From the NCBI GenBank assembly GCA_025200525.1, contig CM045758.1, positions 8,304,580 to 8,368,579 on the forward strand: a stretch of 64,000 nucleotides of DNA, given 5' to 3'. Source of the DNA: Camellia lanceoleosa (lineage: Eukaryota > Streptophyta > Magnoliopsida > Ericales > Theaceae). Position 1 is the first letter of the stretch, and every line of letters starts with the position of its first letter. The position numbers and the translations under genes were made by a program. The notes beneath the pieces were generated by a model that searched no databases, was not told the origin of the DNA, and worked only from the letters and a program-made list of their open reading frames with translations. This document shows positions 45,080 to 56,069 of this stretch, one piece after another.

Positions 45080-45930
45080 TGCCTAGAACCAGACGCCTCA
45101 AGTGGCACTCAAAGCCTCCGTGGGCAGGAAAGTCGACTGCCAACCACTCGGGACCGAGGGTTATAACCCTCCTCGCCTCCCGCCATCACCTCGTCCTCTT
45201 GGCCCTCTTGGAGCCCCCATGTTTCTCCTCTTCTCCCTCCTGCATCATTTGACCAAATGCTCAGATCTCGAATGTAAGGTCCACCAACTTTCAACTTGAG
45301 GTCCCACCTCAACTTCCGCTCAAACTCAGAGTAACCGCCTCCTTGTCGCCACCAGCTCAAAGTCTGAACTCGACAAGCTAGTAAATGTAGCCTCAAACTC
45401 GCCACGGACAAACCCTCCGCTTAAGCTTGGCAACCGATCCCTTAGTCTCTCTCTAGCCATCATGATAAAAACCTCTCTGGAAAGCATTCACAAACGCCAC
45501 CCAAGTACCACCCGCACGAACTTTCTCATACTTCACCATTGACCAAGATCTCCCTTCACCGAAGGATGCCAAGGTCACTTTCAACGCTCCATCCTCAATG
45601 CCTAGCATTTCGAACGTTTTATTCATCTCTTCTAGCCACTGCCCGCCTTCAATGGCTCCTTAGGATCTCCAACAAACTCCTCCCGTTAGACCGAAGAACT
45701 CCCTCTTCAAGAAAGAAGGTCCCGCCTCGCTTGCTCGATTTCTGCTCTGAGAATACCTAAGGCCCGCTATCTCTCGGCCAAGGCACCCATGGCTCTTGAC
45801 CCATCGGCACATTGGCCTGACCAACCTTCCCTCGAACCGGAGCCTCATCCCAGTAATGGCACTTCTCGCCTAGGCCTACCACGCCTACCACCTCTTGCTC
45901 GTCCCGACATCCTAATAAAGGTAACACGAG
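45080..45930 (-). pseudogene. E6 gag region
   Basis: Reading the minus strand through short gaps gives QWLEEMNKTFEMLGIEDGAL and then KVTLASFGEGRSWSMVKYEK, then TWVAFVNAF, RERLRDRLPSLSGGFVRGEF and EATFTSLS. This is the capsid core of a Ty3/gypsy Gag. Family members usually have a few extra residues at GEARHWW and SLKQG, where this copy lacks bases. The ORFs listed at 45539-45939 on either strand are fragments or shadows of this gene. Confidence 0.78.
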
Positions 45931-46290
45931 CGTTAGCACATTTATAAACGTGCCAAACTAAACACTCACGCCCTAATGCATGGATAATCAGAATTCATTC
46001 CACGTAAGCACATAAACACATATAGCACTTACGAATTTCATTCCGGATGATGATAGTCCCAAGGCGTTACTAGAGTACCTTAGAAACAAGATTGATCAAG
46101 TGCCTTTCCAACAAGACTCCTGAAACCCAAAGACCCAATCAACATCCTAAAACTAAATCCCATACCCAAATAATCACATAAGCATGTTATCACATAAACA
46201 TATAACAAGACACCTAAGTCTCTATCAAGCGAGACAAACCCATTGTGATCCTAATCACTTCCCACGCACTAAAGTATTCGAACCCGGTAC

Positions 46291-46302
46291 GCTCTGATAC
46301 CA
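46291..46302 (-). promoter_or_regulatory. E6 primer binding site (initiator Met tRNA)
   Basis: TGGTATCAGAGC on the minus strand, three bases before the LTR edge at 46306. Confidence 0.93.
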
Positions 46303-46305
46303 AGT

Positions 46306-48077
46306 TGTAACGCCCTGGAAATAATGACATTTAACCCAACAATATTGACATGCTACGATATATAAAAGACCCACGTTCTTTCATTCAACAGGGTTCTATT
46401 ACAAAACGTATTACATGTTAACAACAAAAGCAAATGCCCTAAGGGCTTACAGCTTTCCAAGTTAACACTTGGTTACAAGAAAATAGAGTGCTAGCTCATT
46501 TACACATTAAGCCCTAGGCTTGAATTTACATGTAACACTGCAAAAGGAAAGACAAATAAAAGTCCATCCGCCACTAGCCTTCCAAGCTAAGTCCTTGGAG
46601 GTGGCATGCTACCAAGACTAAAATGATGTTCCCATATAGGGTGAGCCACACCAAAGAGAAATATACTAAACCAGCTTATAAATAATGACTAAAAGACTAA
46701 CAATTGATAAATGGCCAACTCTTTTACATTCTTTCTTTACTTCAACAAATATAAACAAAACAGATATATTCACACTTTCCATGACAAGCATACATGCTCG
46801 CCAATATTTTCTAGATAAGCATACATGCTCTATCTACGGAGTTCATCCCCTATCTCCTCCCGGAACATCCGGTTTAGAGGTCCATCCCCTATCTTCCCTA
46901 AACCGCATGAGTACATCCCCTATCTCCTCCAAAGACAACACAATGCATATATATAACAATTATACACATCACATATCAATACATAAAATCAATGTATTCT
47001 TTCCATCGTCATAACCCATGACCCAATTCTATCTCAATTCCTCATTTTCCACAATTAATTATTCAAATTAATAAATCAATGTAATTAGGACATTTCCATA
47101 ATTAACATTACAACCCTTAGGTTCCAATTTCACTAATGTTTCAACATTAATTCCATGTTTCTATACCAAACATGCTTCTAGGTTTATTATAGACAAAACC
47201 CCAACTTTTGTAAAAATTACACAATGGCCCAAAGTTTCCCAAAATTTCACAACAACTACCAACATATCAAAATGCTAAAATTCAAAGACAAAATCTATAA
47301 AAAGGAGTAGGATATCCCTACCTCAAAAGATGAGCTCCGAAGGAGAAGGACCTAAAACCAAAATGCTCCAAACACCAAACTATTCGGATCAAAATGACGC
47401 CTCGACGATCAACACCCTTTTGTGAAGGCAAAAGGTGAACAACACACTCTAGCTAGATCAATACTTAGAGAGAAGTTATGGTTTTGAGTGAGAAGCTCAA
47501 AATGGTGTTTTGGTAAAGTAAGAAAGAAGAAGATAAGTCAAAAGTGATTTAAAATGCCAGTCCCACTCAAGGTTATCTGACAGTCCGCGGCGTAAGACTC
47601 CGCGGAGCGTAAAGACAGTTCCGTTCGGCGCAACATTGTCCGCCGAGCTCCAAGACACGAACACAAAGTTTGTCCGCTCGGCGTAGATCCCAACCCGCCG
47701 GCGCAGTCTCCCTCCCGTAACTCTCACCAAAAAGATCAGACGCTGAAGATCAGAGCCGCCTTGAAACCACACTTGCGTAAGTTTTGCGGGTGCGAAATCT
47801 TGAAAGGGTGCATTCTCCGCCGGCGCCAAAACCTCCGCCGGCGTACAAGCAACAACAACCCATCCGCTGGCGCAAACATGTCGCTCCGGCGGACCAGAAA
47901 ACTCGGGCAACTAGACTTGGTTCTAAAGCTTAACCAACAACTGTGACAAACCTCTCAGAATCATCCTGTAAAAAATAAAGCAAGAAAGGACGTAAATAAG
48001 ACAATACTCAATTACCAACATCCACGGACACATGTCCGGACCACTATACAACAAGGGGTAAACCCGGGACCGCTATA
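46306..48077 (-). mobile_element. E6 5' LTR, 1.8 kb
   Basis: It matches the left LTR with the discordance pattern described there. The GCCGGCG-type cluster lies at about 47580-47900. On the minus strand TTTTAAAT (about 47546-47553) follows the cluster and is a weak TATA candidate. The frame 47497-47910 on the minus strand spans the cluster and is not a gene. Confidence 0.92.
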
Positions 48078-48082
48078 GTCAC
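48078..48082 (+). repeat. E6 target site duplication, right (GTCAC)
   Basis: Matches GTCAC at 39597-39601 and supports the TA...CA LTR ends. Confidence 0.88.
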
Positions 48083-48595
48083 GCAGCGGCGGAGGGAAGG
48101 TGGGCCCAAGGCGTCGCGTGTACCTCTTGAGTTTTGATTTTTTTTTTGTTTAAACATAAATAAAATATTTTATATAAAAAAATTATAAAAATATTATTTA
48201 GAGTGAAATGTCAATGATATATTTAAAATTATAAGAACAATAATGATTATTTTGATTGAAAATAAAGAGACTACGATATTATTATCTATGAAAATTTTAA
48301 TATAATGGTGATCTCTATCATTATTGATATGCAAATATAATTAATCTCAATGAAAATATAAAATTTATTGAATTGTTAATTACATTTAATATGCAAGGTT
48401 CATTCTCCATGTATTTCTTTATTATTGGTTGGTAATATCGCATATCAATAATTGCGTGGTATGACTATTATATTGAATTTTTATGCATATTTTGTATAAA
48501 AAAATTTCTTTATCATTATATAATTTATTTTAAAACTTTATATCTCTGACTTTTTTTAATGTTGTTTATGATACACTAATTACAAATAACATATT
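48083..48595. other. AT-rich spacer, no gene
   Basis: It starts with a short GC-rich stub (GCAGCGGCGGAGGGAAGG), possibly the end of another repeat, then A/T-rich DNA with no features. Confidence 0.4.
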
Positions 48596-48597
48596 TA

Positions 48598-49010
48598 CTT
48601 TGTTTGGTTTGAGTTTTCTAAAAACACTTTTAAAAAAATTTTATGTTTTTGTTTTTCATATTTTTTTTGTTTTTATTAAATTTTTTTAATATTTTAAGCA
48701 ATTTTTTTAATTTTTAGACACACCTAACATAAATATATTTAAAAAGTATAATTTTTGTGAAAAAAATCTTTAAAAATCCAGTAAATACCAAAAATTTTTT
48801 AAAAATGCAAAAAATTAGTACATTTTTCATATTTTTATATATTTATTAATTTTTTAAAATATTTTTTCACAAATATTTTATTTTTTTTGAATACATCATG
48901 CATCTAAAAAAAAATTTAAAATTTTAAAAATATTCACTAAAAACAAATAAAATATAATATAATAAAAAATAAAAAACTTAATTCAAAAAATTCAAACCAA
49001 GCACACTTAT
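48598..49010. mobile_element. AT-rich inverted-repeat element, copy 1
   Basis: The left edge TTTGGTTTGAGTTTTCT is matched by the inverted right edge AAAAATTCAAACCAAGCACA. The interior contains AAGCAATTTTTTTAATTTTTAG and ACACACCTAACA, repeated in copy 2 at 49455-49890 in the same orientation. Non-coding. Confidence 0.6.
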
Positions 49011-49454
49011 TATTATTATTATTTTTTTTATCTTTCTCGAAGTCAATTGTAAAAATTTATATAATATTTTTATAAATATTTTTAATATTGTGATTAAAAA
49101 GTACCTTCTCTGATTTATTTTTTTTTACTCTCATGAGCTCGTCTAATTTCAATGCATACCCAACTTTATTAATTAATACACAATCACATATATTTTAAAA
49201 ACCACTTACTCCTTTTTTTTTAAAAAAAAACAAGTATTTTGTTTTTTTAGGAGAAATTTCACTTCAGTAAATTTTTGAAAAAATAATTTTAGTTTAGTGA
49301 TAAATTTTACCAACATTTAAAAGTAAAAAATCATAAACGTTTTCATAATTTTATAATTAACTTTTGAAAACTCCTATGACATGTAATTTTTATTTTTTTA
49401 ATTGGAATGTAATCATTATCAATCGACGGTAGATTTATTGTTTTCAAGAAAATA
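49011..49454. other. AT-rich spacer between twin MITE copies
   Basis: A/T-rich and non-coding; nothing else is seen. Confidence 0.4.
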
Positions 49455-49892
49455 TTGCTTGTTTTTATTTTTTTAAAAATACTTTTCGAAAAATTTTACT
49501 TTTTTATTTTTCGTATTTTTTTATTTTTATTGAATTTTTTTAATATTTTAAGCAATTTTTTTAATTTTTAGACACACCTAACACAAATACACCTAAAAAG
49601 TAAAAAAAAAAAATTGTAAAAAAAATCTTTTAAAAATTCACTAAATACCAAAAATATAAAAAAAAATACAAGAATTCAGTATATTTTTTATATTTTTATG
49701 TATTAATTAATTTTTTAAAATATTTTTTCACAAATTTTTTACTTTTTAGATACATCTAAGTATGGTGCATCTAAAAAAGTAAAAAAAATGTTTAAAATTT
49801 AAAAAATATTCACTAAAAAAAAAATACACAAAACCAAAAAAGTCAATTTTCAAAAAATTTATCCAGAAAACTCAAACCAAATACACTGAATA
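49455..49892. mobile_element. AT-rich inverted-repeat element, copy 2
   Basis: It shares GAATTTTTTTAATATTTTAA, AGACACACCTAACA and a terminal AGAAAACTCAAACCAAATACA with copy 1. The left end is less clear. Non-coding. Confidence 0.55.
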
Positions 49893-51048
49893 ATTTTTTT
49901 TTTTTTTTAAATGTCCATTTTTGAATTGTATTTAGATTTGTCAATCCTAAACAAAACTTAATTGAAATATGTTTGGTTTTGGCTTTTTACCTAAAAAAGC
50001 ACAAAAGACAAAATTAACTACATAAATCAATAAGACAAAATGTTACATCTAAACCATAATTATTATATTTTTTCTCTCACAAAAGTTTAAAAAAAAAAAC
50101 TAAAGATAAAAACCAAACGAGGCTAAAAAAGCCAGGCTAAAATAGTCAAAAAGTCAGGCTATTTTAGCTCTTCCTAAACGAAGACTAAGAATGTTAATTA
50201 AATTATTTTTTAAATAAAATTTTAATTATTTATTTGAGTTGTAAATTATAATTATTTGATTGATGCCCAATCCGAATAAGTAAGAAATGAATGATTATTC
50301 AGTAATTTGAGAGTACGGTCATGTGATATTATATGATAGTATAATTGATGGAGAATGTGAGGTATTAATTATTTGTGTTGGGTGATTGAGAAATATGAAG
50401 AGATATAATAAATGGTGATTGGTAAGAAAGTATAATCATGTAGTATTCCAAGACTATTTTAGAATTTTTCGTAAAAAATAAAATTTGTTTAAACAAAGAC
50501 AAACACATCAAGTACTTAAGAAGCAAATAATGGAAAATTCTACAATACACACTCCATACCATATTTATCTTTAATTATGTCATTTTCTTTTTAGTTATGA
50601 TATTATTTTGAGCAATGGTGCTACGCCAAGACTAATTGGTATACCAATTAGTGTACCAATATATGTTACGACATTGTCACTTCAAAATTATGGACCCCAT
50701 CTATTATATAAACTACCAAAAACTCAAAACCTTTAAATTTATGTCACATCATCTGTTAATATACTAATTGATCTACCAATTAGTGCATATAGTTTTATTC
50801 TATTTTGAGATGTTTGGTTATGTCTCATATTCAGTTTGATTATGACTTTTTTTTTAATACTTATAACTTAAAAAATAAAAATTTATACTATTTTTTGTTT
50901 TTTTATAAGGTGCATATGATACGTATCTTGTATATGCTTGTATCATAGTTTTTCTGGCAAATAATAAAAGAACGTAGTTGTTTTGGTGGAATGCAAGGAT
51001 ACATCTGCTACGTGAGCAAAAAGAATGAGTGGATGTACATAAATATTA
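49893..51048. other. AT-rich spacer with MITE-like fragments
   Basis: A GTTTGGTTTTGGCTTTTTACC ... AAAAACCAAACGAGGC segment (about 49970-50135) resembles the small MITE inside the Mutator element at 58344. The palindromic ACTAATTGGTATACCAATTAGT lies at about 50632. No gene is seen. Confidence 0.4.
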
Positions 51049-51345
51049 GAAGTGTAAAAATAGCTTGCAGGCTATGGGCGGCCCGAAACCCATCCGCTAC
51101 CTAGGGTGGGCTCGGTCTGTTTAGGCTCGTTTGGACTCGAGCTAGAGCCCAGCCTAAGACCCTAGGCCTGGGCCATTATTTTAAAGCCCGGCTCTACCTG
51201 GCCCATCGGCTTGCCTAAGGGCCGAATATTCCCTAGGCTTGGGCCTCGACCTAATTTTCTGGTCTGTGGGCCAGCTCAACTAGGCCCAAATTTTGAAGGG
51301 AGCCCGCAAAACACGACATGGGTCGGGTTTACACCCCTAATAAAT
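51049..51345. mobile_element. MITE with GTGTAAA-type ends, copy 1
   Basis: The left edge AGAAGTGTAAAAATAGC and the inverted right edge AGGGGTGTAAACCCGACC share GTGTAAA. The interior is GC-rich with GGCCC/GGGCC strings (TAGGCTTGGGCCTCG). The same interior style and ends appear at 57091-57473. Confidence 0.55.
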
Positions 51346-51839
51346 ATCTATCTACTAGAAGACTAGAGTTGATGTTTGGGCTTTGGAGTAACGTTTCGAT
51401 TTGCCTTTTGTTTTGTTTTGTTTATTTTATTTTTTAGTAATTTTTTTAGTTAAATTATTTTTGAAAAAATTATTAAAAAATTCATCGTAACAATTATCTA
51501 AGGCATTAATTTCAATAAAAAAATTTTGTTGGTAGAGAAATCCACCTTTATAAAATAGTTAGATGAGAAGTTATTTTGTTGGTTTTCGAAAACATTTTAT
51601 TTCTAATTTTGCTCTTTAATTTATTTGTTGATTTTTTTTATTTGTTCACTTTTTTTACTATCTATTCAAATTATATCTATTTGTTCAAATTATTTTCTAT
51701 ATGTTCTAATTTGTTTGACTATGTATTCAAGTTTATATCTATTTGTTGAATTTTCCCCCCTATATGTTCAATTTAATATCTATTTGTTCAATTTATTTTG
51801 ATATGTATTCATTTTTTACCTTATCTATTTAATTTTTTT

Positions 51840-52840
51840 CCTCAAAAAATCACCATTTTCTGGTGGAGGGTGTGCAAAAATGGACTTATGTCCAAAGATA
51901 ATCTTTTCAAAAGAAAGTGTGCTGCCACCAATTACGACTCAATCTGTAATGAAGCTGTGGAATCAGTTGAACATTTGGATGTGATTGGGTTAGAGCTGTC
52001 TGGTTTGGGAGCGATTTAAATTATAGAGTGAGGTGTAATGACATTCAATCTTTGATGCATCGGTCATGTGAGATGATGGATCAATTCTCAAACGACGAGG
52101 ATCGAAACTCCTTTTTCAGCAAGGCAGCTTGGTTGAGTTGGTTTATTTGGAAAGATCGAAACAACTTTGTGTTTAATCATGTCCCGGTGGAGCGCCTCTT
52201 CACTTTACATCGAGCTCGAGAGGTTATGAAGGAAGTTGAAGAATCTGCTAGACCACATGGGAAATCCTAAAGGCAGTCCCCGATTTGGTCCACTACTGTA
52301 ATGTGCAATTGGACTCCTCTTGCTCCTGGTAAGTTCAAAGTTAATTTTGATGTGGCAACTAAAAGAGGATCAACAGAGGCTGTTGTTGCTTTGGTGGTGA
52401 GGGACTCAGTTGGGAATTTGGTGGACGGGGTCACAAAGAAAATCCACATCTCATTTTCTCTTCAAGGAGAAACGTTGGCATGTCGTTGGTCCTACATTGT
52501 GGCTCAAGATTACAGTCCATCAAATGTGGTAATTGACGGGGATAAACAATCTGTTATCCATTTGAGTGTCTCTAAAAGTGTCCTTCCATGGGATTATGGT
52601 GCCTTATTTAATGACATTAAAAGGATAGTAGCTCAAAGTAGTTTTTCTCTTCGATAGAGTCTGAGATTCTCAAATAAGGTGGCTCACTGGATTGCCAATG
52701 CTTGCCTTCATGACTGACTTCCTTTAGATTGGGTGACAAACCCCCATTTTGCTTTATTACAGTTGCTTAGTTTCTCTGGGCAGGGGGTAGTTGTTTCCCT
52801 TGTTCTCCATATTTCTTTGATAAAAAAAAAAGAAGAAGAA
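51840..52840 (+). pseudogene. 5'-truncated L1-type LINE: RT zinc-binding domain and RNase H
   Basis: From left: FWWRVCKNGLMSKDNLFKRK with a degenerate C...C/EHL pattern, the zinc-binding region that follows RT in plant LINEs. A frameshift near 52015-52030 leads to WLSWFIWKDRNNFVF. After another break near 52270, an RNase H-like domain at 52301-52657 follows (WTPLAPGKFKVNFDVATKRG, VVALVVRDSVG, VIDGDKQSVI, then KVAHWIANACLHD after a stop). It ends LDWVTNPHFALLQLLS and an A-rich tail at about 52828. The RT and endonuclease are absent, as in 5'-truncated insertions. Not a host RNase H gene. Confidence 0.85.
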
Positions 52841-52901
52841 AGAAATATCAAGCCAAACCAAATCCAATTTGTTCAAAAATTTCTTTATGTTCAAATATTT
52901 A

Positions 52902-52902
<1 letters not shown>

Positions 52903-52941
<39 letters not shown>
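52903..52941. repeat. CT / CA compound microsatellite
   Basis: About 9 CT units followed by about 11 CA units. The ORF that covers it is low-complexity. Confidence 0.9.
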
Positions 52942-53137
52942 AAGCCAAAACCCCTAGGCTTACCATTGGTCTTGTCCTGACCACTAGATCTAAATAACAG
53001 ATGAGATGAACAATGGCAAATGTTCATCAAACTGCTAATTAGTTTTTCTGAATCATCAAACTATCTAGGAATTTAAATGTAAAATTACTAAACACTTGCA
53101 TCTACACTCACAGCTAATATATACATATGAGGAATGC

Positions 53138-53295
53138 TACGCATTATGAAATAAATATCATAAAAAGTTTTATGAAACTAATCTAAAGGTGATTGCATAA
53201 CATGCAATAAAACAATACAAACACTATAAACTAATCCAAGGGTGGAGAATTTTCGTGAAGACTTTTCATGATACTTTTTTCATAATACCTAGTAT
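53138..53295. mobile_element. Small MITE related to the 38458 element
   Basis: The left edge GCATTATGAAATAAATATCA and the inverted right edge GGTATTATGAAAAAAGTATC form terminal repeats. The interior holds CTAATCYAAGGGTGG-type sequence. Similar ends occur at 38458-38645. Confidence 0.55.
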
Positions 53296-53307
53296 TATTG
53301 TATATAT

Positions 53308-53311
53308 ATAT

Positions 53312-53362
<51 letters not shown>
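53308..53362. repeat. TG / AG compound microsatellite
   Basis: A short TG run is followed by about 21 AG units. It lies about 60 bp from the E5 insertion. Confidence 0.9.
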
Positions 53363-53363
<1 letters not shown>

Positions 53364-53416
53364 ATTTTACTCCATTGGTGCACTAATTTGAAGTCCATAT
53401 GTAGTTTGTAACTTGA

Positions 53417-53421
53417 GTTTC
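53417..53421 (+). repeat. E5 target site duplication, left (GTTTC)
   Basis: GTTTC directly before TATAGCGACC; the partner is at 56065-56069. Confidence 0.88.
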
Positions 53422-56064
53422 TATAGCGACCCCGGTCTTTCTCCAGTTGGTTGTTGTATCCGGACTTAGGTTCCGTGGATTCTGTTATTATATATTTGTT
53501 GTTGTCGTCCTTTAATTTCTTATTTTTGAGTTATAGGATGTGTTGGGCAGGTTGGTTGGGTTCGGAAACCTGGTGTTGCTGTCCAGTTTTTTGGTTGGTC
53601 GCTCGAGCGAGGGTTTGGTCGCTCGAGCGACGGTTGAATTTTGTGTCTGGTGGTTCGAGCCAGGGTTTCTTCGCTCGAGCGAGCGATTACGTCTAGCATA
53701 GACCTGAGAGCAGTGTTTCTTTGCTCGAGCGAGCTTTCCTTCGATCGAGCGAGCTTCTGGGTTGCAGACCTGAAGCATCGAGTTTTTGGCTCGAGCGAGC
53801 TTTTCTTCGCTCGAGCGAGGCTTTCTTGTGTCTGGTCGCTCGAGCGACCAAGTCTTCGCTCGAGCATGCCTGTCAGGTTTAAATAGGTAGCAGCGGGTTT
53901 TTAATCAGTTTTTCATCCTCTTTTTGGTTCCAAACCCTAGGTCCGACTTTTCTCTCTCCCTACTCACCTTCTCTCTTTGGTTTGATCTACTTAGAGTGTA
54001 TTTCTACCCTAGATCCTTTGTTAAAAAGATAGAGTGGGTCGAGGGCTTCATTTTAATATGAAGAATAGTGGATTTAGAGCACTTTGATTTCAGGTCATCT
54101 TCTCCAGTTGAGTTCTCCATTTGAGGTAGGGATTCTCCGTGTTTCTTTTCAATACTCCGTCTATAGATAGACATGTGGTAATTTTTGTATTGCATGAAAC
54201 TTATATCATGTTGAATTTGTGAAAATCATGAGGGTGAACCTTGGGTTGGTTGTTTGAATTTGGGTTTATTGTCATTAGTTGTGGTTTAGGCTAATTGGGG
54301 TGTTAATTAGCATGTTGTTGTTGAAAGGAGACAAAACCCTAATTTTAATTGATTTAATAAATTAATAGAGGGGTTTTGATCATTGGGCACATATTTATGT
54401 ATTTTGGGTCTTAAACGTAATTATTGTTGTTGATAATTGAATCTTTTAGGTCAATATTGAGAAAGAGGGAGGAATACCCTGATTTGATGATTATGACTTA
54501 ATTCGCATAATTAAATTGGAATGGCTTTGAAAAGAATGTAGTGGACAAAAATGAGTTATGGTCTTATTGTCCATGGAATAGAATTTGTGAAAACAAAAGG
54601 TATGAGAATTGGATTGTTGTAATGTGAGTATTGAACACACGTACGGGGAGGTTGTATCTTAAACTACTATGTTATGTTGTTGTTGGATTTGTGATCTCAT
54701 GATGATTGAGTCTTTTAATAGATGTACTAAATACCTGCATCTAGAAGTTTTGTCCTTGGTCATCAGTAGAGGATGACACGGTTGCGTTAAATTGTCGTGT
54801 ATACATTACACCATTGTTGATTGAACATCGTATGTGATGAAATGTTGAGATACATTATATATGTATACTTGTTAGGGAGGAGAGAGAGGTTGTACTCCAG
54901 TGTGTATGAGAAGATAGGGGATGGACTCCACACACCTATGTGTTCCTATGTCTTAACATATTGTTTATAATTTGATAGTTTATGTGTTAATTTTACACAT
55001 GTTAATTATACCTTGTTGTATTGTGGTTGTTGGTGTTATACCCTGCGCTGATAATCAGAGGTACCGTTATCTTCCAGCTAGCGCCTGGAGAACTGTATGC
55101 GCTGAGAATCAAAGGTACCACACCCTTCCAGCTAGCGCTTGGTAAACTGGTAGATTGTTGTGAGAAGTGTATCTTTGGCTTACTACGCGTATAGCTAGTA
55201 GAGCAGAGTTTCGTTGTTATTGTTTCAGTGTATCTGGGAACAATGTGGATTGTATTGATTACAGTTTTGGAGGGCCGAGTTGCCTCATTGGTTTATCTTA
55301 TGCATGTAGTTGAGTTGTTATCTCCCTTTATAAAGGTATGCATGTATAGTTATGATAGATTTGGGATTGAATCGAAATGCCCTTTTATCTTTTGGAAGTG
55401 TAAAGAAAATCAAACATTTCAGAAATATGTTTTGAAAAGCCACATCTGTTGTATGTGTGGGAAATGGGATAGAGTAATGGGCTTAGTGAATCTAGTTTTC
55501 CTAAGTAGTTGTTCATGTTATAAAAGATTGTGAATGGGGGCTAATGAAAGGAAAAATGAAAGATGAATCGCTTATAGCGTTGAATGAAATAGTTGTTTAC
55601 GAGAAAAGTATATATATATATTTTGTATAAACTGTCACATTATTATCCTAGTATAAGAATGAGTGTGCATGATCATAGCTATTTGTAATGTTGTTATTGT
55701 TGAGGATCATGTTAGATCCCTACTGGACTATATGTTCATCCCACGTTGTTGAATCTTTTCAGGTATTTAGCAGGATGTGCTACAAGATTTGGATCTTCTT
55801 AATTGTTGGCCACGGGGCCTCTTTGTTGTTGGCGGAATGCCATATGTGTAAAAGGGTTACACCCTTCATTTGATTTATTGTTGTAAGCCTAAGGGCAATT
55901 TATTTAGAATGCTCATGTTGTATTTAAACTTTCATTCGAATGAGAGAATTGTTGTTCATTACTTTTATTGAACATTTGAGTTTATTTTCGCATGTTATCT
56001 CTGAAATTGAATTAAGTTAAGGAACTTGGTAATGACTTCGAGTAATAAAAAGTGGGGCGTGACA
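53422..56064 (+). mobile_element. E5: solo LTR, 2.6 kb, with TA...CA ends
   Basis: It begins TATAGCGACCCCGGTC and ends GGGGCGTGACA, flanked by the 5-bp duplication GTTTC and with no internal region. This is the product of recombination between the two LTRs of one insertion. The start shares TATAGCG with the E6 LTR. It contains a GCTCGAGCGA cluster (53600-53868) with a perfect 18-bp palindrome at 53833-53850, a TTTAAATAGG box at 53878, and a short tandem duplication around GCGCTGAKAATCARAGGTACC and CTTCCAGCTAGCGC (about 55047-55142). The ORFs of 60-115 codons are chance frames. Confidence 0.88.
53878..53887 (+). promoter_or_regulatory. E5 LTR TATA-like box
   Basis: TTTAAATAGG lies about 10 bp after the last CTCGAG motif of the cluster and before a pyrimidine-rich leader. 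It is a plausible core promoter. Confidence 0.45.
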
Positions 56065-56069
56065 GTTTC
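56065..56069 (+). repeat. E5 target site duplication, right (GTTTC)
   Basis: Matches GTTTC at 53417-53421. Confidence 0.88.

Larger units (their letters stand above)
39602..48077 (-). mobile_element. E6: Ty3/gypsy LTR retrotransposon, complete structure, coding region broken
   Basis: Two LTRs of about 1.8 kb flank a 4.9-kb interior with the primer site on the right and purine tract on the left, so E6 reads on the minus strand. Pieces of gag, protease, RT, RNase H and integrase occur in the order expected for Ty3/gypsy. On the minus strand the LTR starts TATAGCGG and ends TTACA, so the 5' end is the non-canonical TA rather than TG, supported by the exact GTCAC duplication. Many small indels break the frames. 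The pattern of differences between the LTRs suggests some are not real mutations (see findings). Confidence 0.9.

Noticed and set aside
52301..52657. A host RNase H gene
   Set aside because: It follows an RT zinc-binding region, has stops on both sides and ends in an A-rich tail, so it is the 3' end of a LINE.
53422..56064. A host gene with a promoter at 53878
   Set aside because: The block is bounded by a 5-bp duplication and LTR-type ends, and its frames are short and without domains, so a solo LTR explains it.
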